Of a stretch of 14,976 nucleotides of DNA, positions 12,415 to 14,976 are shown in pieces. The notes under the pieces were generated by a model that saw nothing but the letters and a program-made list of their open reading frames with translations, made no database searches and was not told the origin of the DNA. Origin of the DNA: an uncultured Alphaproteobacteria bacterium (lineage in GTDB: Bacteria > Pseudomonadota > Alphaproteobacteria > RUG11792). The position numbers and the translations under genes are program-made. Location: contig CAJUOM010000005.1 in assembly GCA_910588255.1 (NCBI GenBank), forward strand, positions 1 to 14,976. The letters run 5' to 3'. Each line of letters starts with the position of its first letter. Position 1 is the first letter of the stretch.

Positions 12415-13341
12415 TTATAATGCTGGTGCAGTATTTAAATTATTATAATTCACATCAATAGCTTTATCCTTTATTTTTCGGTAGTCACTAAATGATATAC
12501 CATTTACCTTTTCAAAAGCTTCATCATAGTTCTTATTTAAAAGTTCTATGATTTCTTCACGAAGACAGCACTCATCTTCATAATATTTTAAAAGGACATA
12601 AGCTTTAATTTCATCACAAAAGATTTCATCAACTTTGTCTAACAGATTATCAGGAAGATCTCTTCTAAGTTCATCTTTGACTGCATCAATATTTGCTAAT
12701 GCCTTTTGAATATTAGGATAAACAAAGTTGTTAATATCCATGTCTGAGGTTCTCTCTTCTCTTGTAAAAATAGTATAGGGTAAAAGAAGTGTCCATAGAT
12801 AAGGCATTCTTTGCATATTTATCCTCCCATTACTATCAACAAACATTGAATCTTCTTTTGCAAGGTATTCAAAGTGTTCAGCAATAGGAAAGTCACGAAA
12901 AACATTATCAATAAGTTTCAAATTTTTGTACTCATAAGCTGTAGAAATATATCTCTTTTTCAATTTTTCCATCTGAACACAAAGATTTATATTATCAAGA
13001 TTATTGCTTATAATTTTATTGACAGTAGGAATCTTTATGTTAGATACATCATTCAACATAAATTTTCCATATTTTGAAGTAAAATAATCAAATATATAAC
13101 TGAAATTTTTAGTAAAAATATCTGTATTTATCTTAGTTGAATCAATAAATTTTTTCAGCATATAGTTAAGCAATAATTTCTCTATTTCACCTCGCCAGTA
13201 ATCAATGTTTCCCATATTTTCACAGAAAAATGAAAGGAACTCTTCATTAAAAATCTTCATTCTTAACTTTTGAAACAAAAAGTTAGAATCTTTTTTCCAT
13301 TCTGCCTCAGCAGTAAATAATTTCATGATTTCTTTGTCCAT
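12415..13341 (-). CDS. Paralogue family protein 2 of 3, unknown function
   Basis: The 308-residue protein is closest to the 340-residue neighbour: F-C-D-E-I-K-A-Y-V-L-L-K-Y at about residues 236-248, then E-I-I-E-L-L-N-K-N-Y-D-E-A-F-E-K-V-N-G-I-S-F-S-D-Y. The N-terminal part (L-F-T-A-E-A-E-W-K-K-D-S-N-F) is weakly like the others. It ends N-N-L-N-T-A-P-A-L, which resembles the T-R-P-x-M tails in position and proline spacing. AGGA lies seven bases before the ATG, and 24 bases separate it from the gene upstream. The shared core, lacking catalytic-looking motifs, would suit a structural or adaptor role; that is inference. Confidence 0.75.
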   Translation of the reverse strand: MDKEIMKLFTAEAEWKKDSNFLFQKLRMKIFNEEFLSFFCENMGNIDYWRGEIEKLLLNYMLKKFIDSTKINTDIFTKNFSYIFDYFTSKYGKFMLNDVSNIKIPTVNKIISNNLDNINLCVQMEKLKKRYISTAYEYKNLKLIDNVFRDFPIAEHFEYLAKEDSMFVDSNGRINMQRMPYLWTLLLPYTIFTREERTSDMDINNFVYPNIQKALANIDAVKDELRRDLPDNLLDKVDEIFCDEIKAYVLLKYYEDECCLREEIIELLNKNYDEAFEKVNGISFSDYRKIKDKAIDVNYNNLNTAPAL

Positions 13342-13365
13342 ATAACAATTTCCTGCATTTATAAT

Positions 13366-14439
13366 TTACATTTCCGGACGTGTTTGATTAAGCTCTTCTT
13401 CCTTCTCAGCCAAGATTTTTCCCTTAATCTTGTATTCAGGAGTTCCTGTATCAAGATACATCTTGTCGTAATACTCTGACAAAGTTATATTATTAGTTTT
13501 AAGAAAATCATCTCCAAAACCTTTATACAACATTTCGAGGGTTGTCTTTTGGTTTTCATTTTCATTAAGGCTTATTTGCAGCAGTAAATTGGAATAAAAA
13601 GATTCAGTCAAACAATCATGAAGAAAAGTTTTGGATGATAATTTATCAAGACTCGTAATCATGTCTTCCTCGTATTCTTTGATATAGGTAAAAAAATCAA
13701 TAATATTATAAAACTTCCATTTATTGGATGTATGTTCATATTTGAATGGAGTCTGAAAATCCGAATCTCTTTTCATTTCATGGCTAAGTCCCATAGCCCA
13801 AATAACAGGAACAGCCTCAGAAATTCTATGATTTACATTGTTCTCAGAATAACTGATAACGGGGTGTTTAACATAATCTATGAGATATTTTGCATATTCT
13901 TTGCCCGAAAAATTGTGCATAATAGCATCAATTTGATTGTAATCTAAATGATGAAATGACTCTTTCATACACTCATGGCAGACATTACATAAATAAACCT
14001 CTACCCAAACCCAGTCACAGGGGTTATTAACATCAATTTTTGTTTCTACTATGTCTCTAAGTATTCTTAGAATTGTAACATCTACATTATGGATATTCAG
14101 CCTGCTAAAATCTTTTTGATAACACCCTTTACAATAATAAAACAAGAGAGTCATTGTGTTTTCCAATACTCTATCCAAATCTTTTTGTTCCATATTTTCA
14201 AAAAAATTATGTGAATACAGCAAATCATAGAAAAAGTTCTCATAGACATATCTTCCATAAGAATCCAAAACTTTGTGCAGCTCTTTCATATCCTCTTTAA
14301 ATTCTTCAGGGGATTTAATAAAACTTTTGGTTATCAAATTATACTTATGCAAAAGGTCTTTTTTAAATTTTTCATTATTCTTTTGACCGGTTACTGAAAA
14401 CAAAGACCATGAATATTCGGGATAACTTTCTATACCCAT
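13366..14439 (-). CDS. Paralogue family protein 3 of 3, unknown function
   Basis: The ATG at 14439 is chosen because GGAG lies six bases before it; the longer frame from a TTG at 14451 would swallow this site. The 357-residue product begins with Y-S-W-S-L-F-S-V-T-G-Q-K-N-N-E-K-F-K-K-D, matching the start of the 340-residue relative (F-S-I-D-G-I-H-K-N-E-N-F-R-R-D). The C-terminal region is the most diverged (D-D-F-L-K-T-N-N-I-T-L-S-E-Y-Y against A-F-E-R-V-N-G-I-S-F-Q-D-Y). Several cysteines cluster at C-N-V-C-H-E-C (about residues 150-157), which could bind metal and are not in the relatives. It ends in L-N-Q-T-R-P-E-M. It is the first of the unknown-protein genes in the block, 42 bases after RNase HI. 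Confidence 0.75.
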   Translation of the reverse strand: MGIESYPEYSWSLFSVTGQKNNEKFKKDLLHKYNLITKSFIKSPEEFKEDMKELHKVLDSYGRYVYENFFYDLLYSHNFFENMEQKDLDRVLENTMTLLFYYCKGCYQKDFSRLNIHNVDVTILRILRDIVETKIDVNNPCDWVWVEVYLCNVCHECMKESFHHLDYNQIDAIMHNFSGKEYAKYLIDYVKHPVISYSENNVNHRISEAVPVIWAMGLSHEMKRDSDFQTPFKYEHTSNKWKFYNIIDFFTYIKEYEEDMITSLDKLSSKTFLHDCLTESFYSNLLLQISLNENENQKTTLEMLYKGFGDDFLKTNNITLSEYYDKMYLDTGTPEYKIKGKILAEKEEELNQTRPEM

Positions 14440-14481
14440 AACAAACTCCAAAATTTAAATTTATTTTTTATTATGCAAGTA

Positions 14482-14976
14482 TTAACAAAGACTGACGGAA
14501 TTAGCTCTTTTAACTGCTTCTTTTGCCAGTTTATCAGCTAATTCATTATGTTCTACCCCACTATGAGCCTGAATTTTTGTAAATTTAATATCTATGCCTT
14601 TATACGTGGTTTGAAGTTCATTAACATAGCGCTTTGAAATAGTTTTATTAGCTGCCCAGCTACCATTAGCCCAACACTCAATGCCTGCATAGTCATAAAA
14701 TATTTCTACACCGGTAATATTCTGCTCTTTACAGTAAGCTAAGGCTTCCAATGTCCCAAAAATTTCTCCGGTAATATTTCCTGAATCGTATTCATCATAG
14801 GAACTATCATTGCGAGTATAGATAACTTCATTATCCTTAAGAACTACAATCCCATAACCGGTATTCTTAGTTGCGGCATCATAGCTGCCATCGCAATAAA
14901 TTTTATATTGATATTCTGACTTAGTATTCCCAACTTTACTGTCAGATTTACAAGGAGAATTATCGCCTCTAAGCCA
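14482..14976 (-). CDS. rnhA: Ribonuclease HI (N-terminus beyond the window)
   Basis: The frame is open from the window edge to TAA at 14482 and gives 164 residues. All catalytic carboxylates of RNase HI are in order: D in I-Y-C-D-G-S-Y, E in G-E-I-F-G-T-L-E-A-L, D in I-F-Y-D-Y-A-G-I-E-C-W, and D in V-E-H-N-E-L-A-D-K-L-A-K. The enzyme cuts RNA in RNA-DNA hybrids, for example primers during replication. About 28 residues precede the usual start of the domain (S-P-C-K-S-D-S-K-V-G-N), so the protein has an N-terminal extension, perhaps a linker from a further domain such as the hybrid-binding domain of some RNases HI. An internal TTG at 14751 is not a likely start, as it would remove two catalytic residues. 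Mobile elements and phages often carry this gene for replication. Confidence 0.9.
   Translation of the reverse strand, partial: WLRGDNSPCKSDSKVGNTKSEYQYKIYCDGSYDAATKNTGYGIVVLKDNEVIYTRNDSSYDEYDSGNITGEIFGTLEALAYCKEQNITGVEIFYDYAGIECWANGSWAANKTISKRYVNELQTTYKGIDIKFTKIQAHSGVEHNELADKLAKEAVKRANSVSLC

Noticed and set aside
1..14976. Genome-wide UGA-as-tryptophan code
   Set aside because: Long genes with many TGG tryptophans contain no in-frame TGA; in an AT-rich genome with that code TGA would be common. Only the two duplicated leaders show it.
1..14976. CRISPR array, insertion sequence or integrase
   Set aside because: No regularly spaced repeats, no transposase or tyrosine/serine recombinase motifs were seen in any frame inspected.

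Overview
The window is strongly AT-rich DNA from a low-GC bacterium or its integrated element. Almost all larger genes end in TAA, two (the VKOR-like and transglycosylase genes) end in TAG, and most use AGGAG-type ribosome binding sites. No ribosomal or other lineage marker is present. A VKOR-thioredoxin protein together with such low GC would fit an uncultured gut lineage such as Gastranaerophilales (Vampirovibrionia), but that is only inference.

The content points to an integrated mobile element (prophage, phage-plasmid or ICE) whose left edge lies near base 636. There a tRNA-Arg(TCT) gene stops dead after its anticodon loop. It is followed by a terminator, a gene-free stretch with repeated binding-site-like motifs, and an AlpA/excisionase-type regulator (1237-1452). 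Left of the junction lies gene-free DNA with palindromes and, at the very edge, a fragment resembling a DegT-type aminotransferase. No integrase is visible, so the element boundary is inferred.

Layout inside the element: a minus-strand set of an SPFH/prohibitin-like membrane protein (1506-2306), a VKOR-type disulfide oxidase with a thioredoxin-like tail (2499-3446) and a phage-type transglycosylase (3655-4254). Next is a phage tail-collar domain protein (4668-5267) bracketed by a diverged inverted pair of tiny membrane-peptide ORFs. Then comes a plus-strand tRNA array (Tyr-GTA, Leu-TAG-like, a degenerate tRNA, Arg-TCT, Ser-GCT) with a small cysteine-rich protein gene embedded in it, followed by a short acidic protein. 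After several unrecognised genes (6813-8887) comes an unrecognised gene of possible winged-helix type (8926-9744). The right part is one long minus-strand block: RNase HI (running off the window), three tandem paralogous proteins of unknown function, a further unknown protein, and a second collar-domain gene (9834-10466).

The most striking feature is the pair of collar-domain genes. A 231-bp segment covering the upstream region, signal peptide and first ~57 codons is identical in both except for one base, while the collar domains that follow are clearly diverged. Both copies carry the same in-frame UGA at codon 43. No convincing larger gene in the window ends in UGA. This looks like a conserved secretion leader joined to exchangeable adhesin/tail-tip heads, with either UGA readthrough or recoding or a nonsense codon copied along with the leader. 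A second theme is an uncharacterised paralogue family, with a shared C-terminal tail (T-R-P-x-M or similar) that also occurs on an otherwise unrelated protein 6 kb away.
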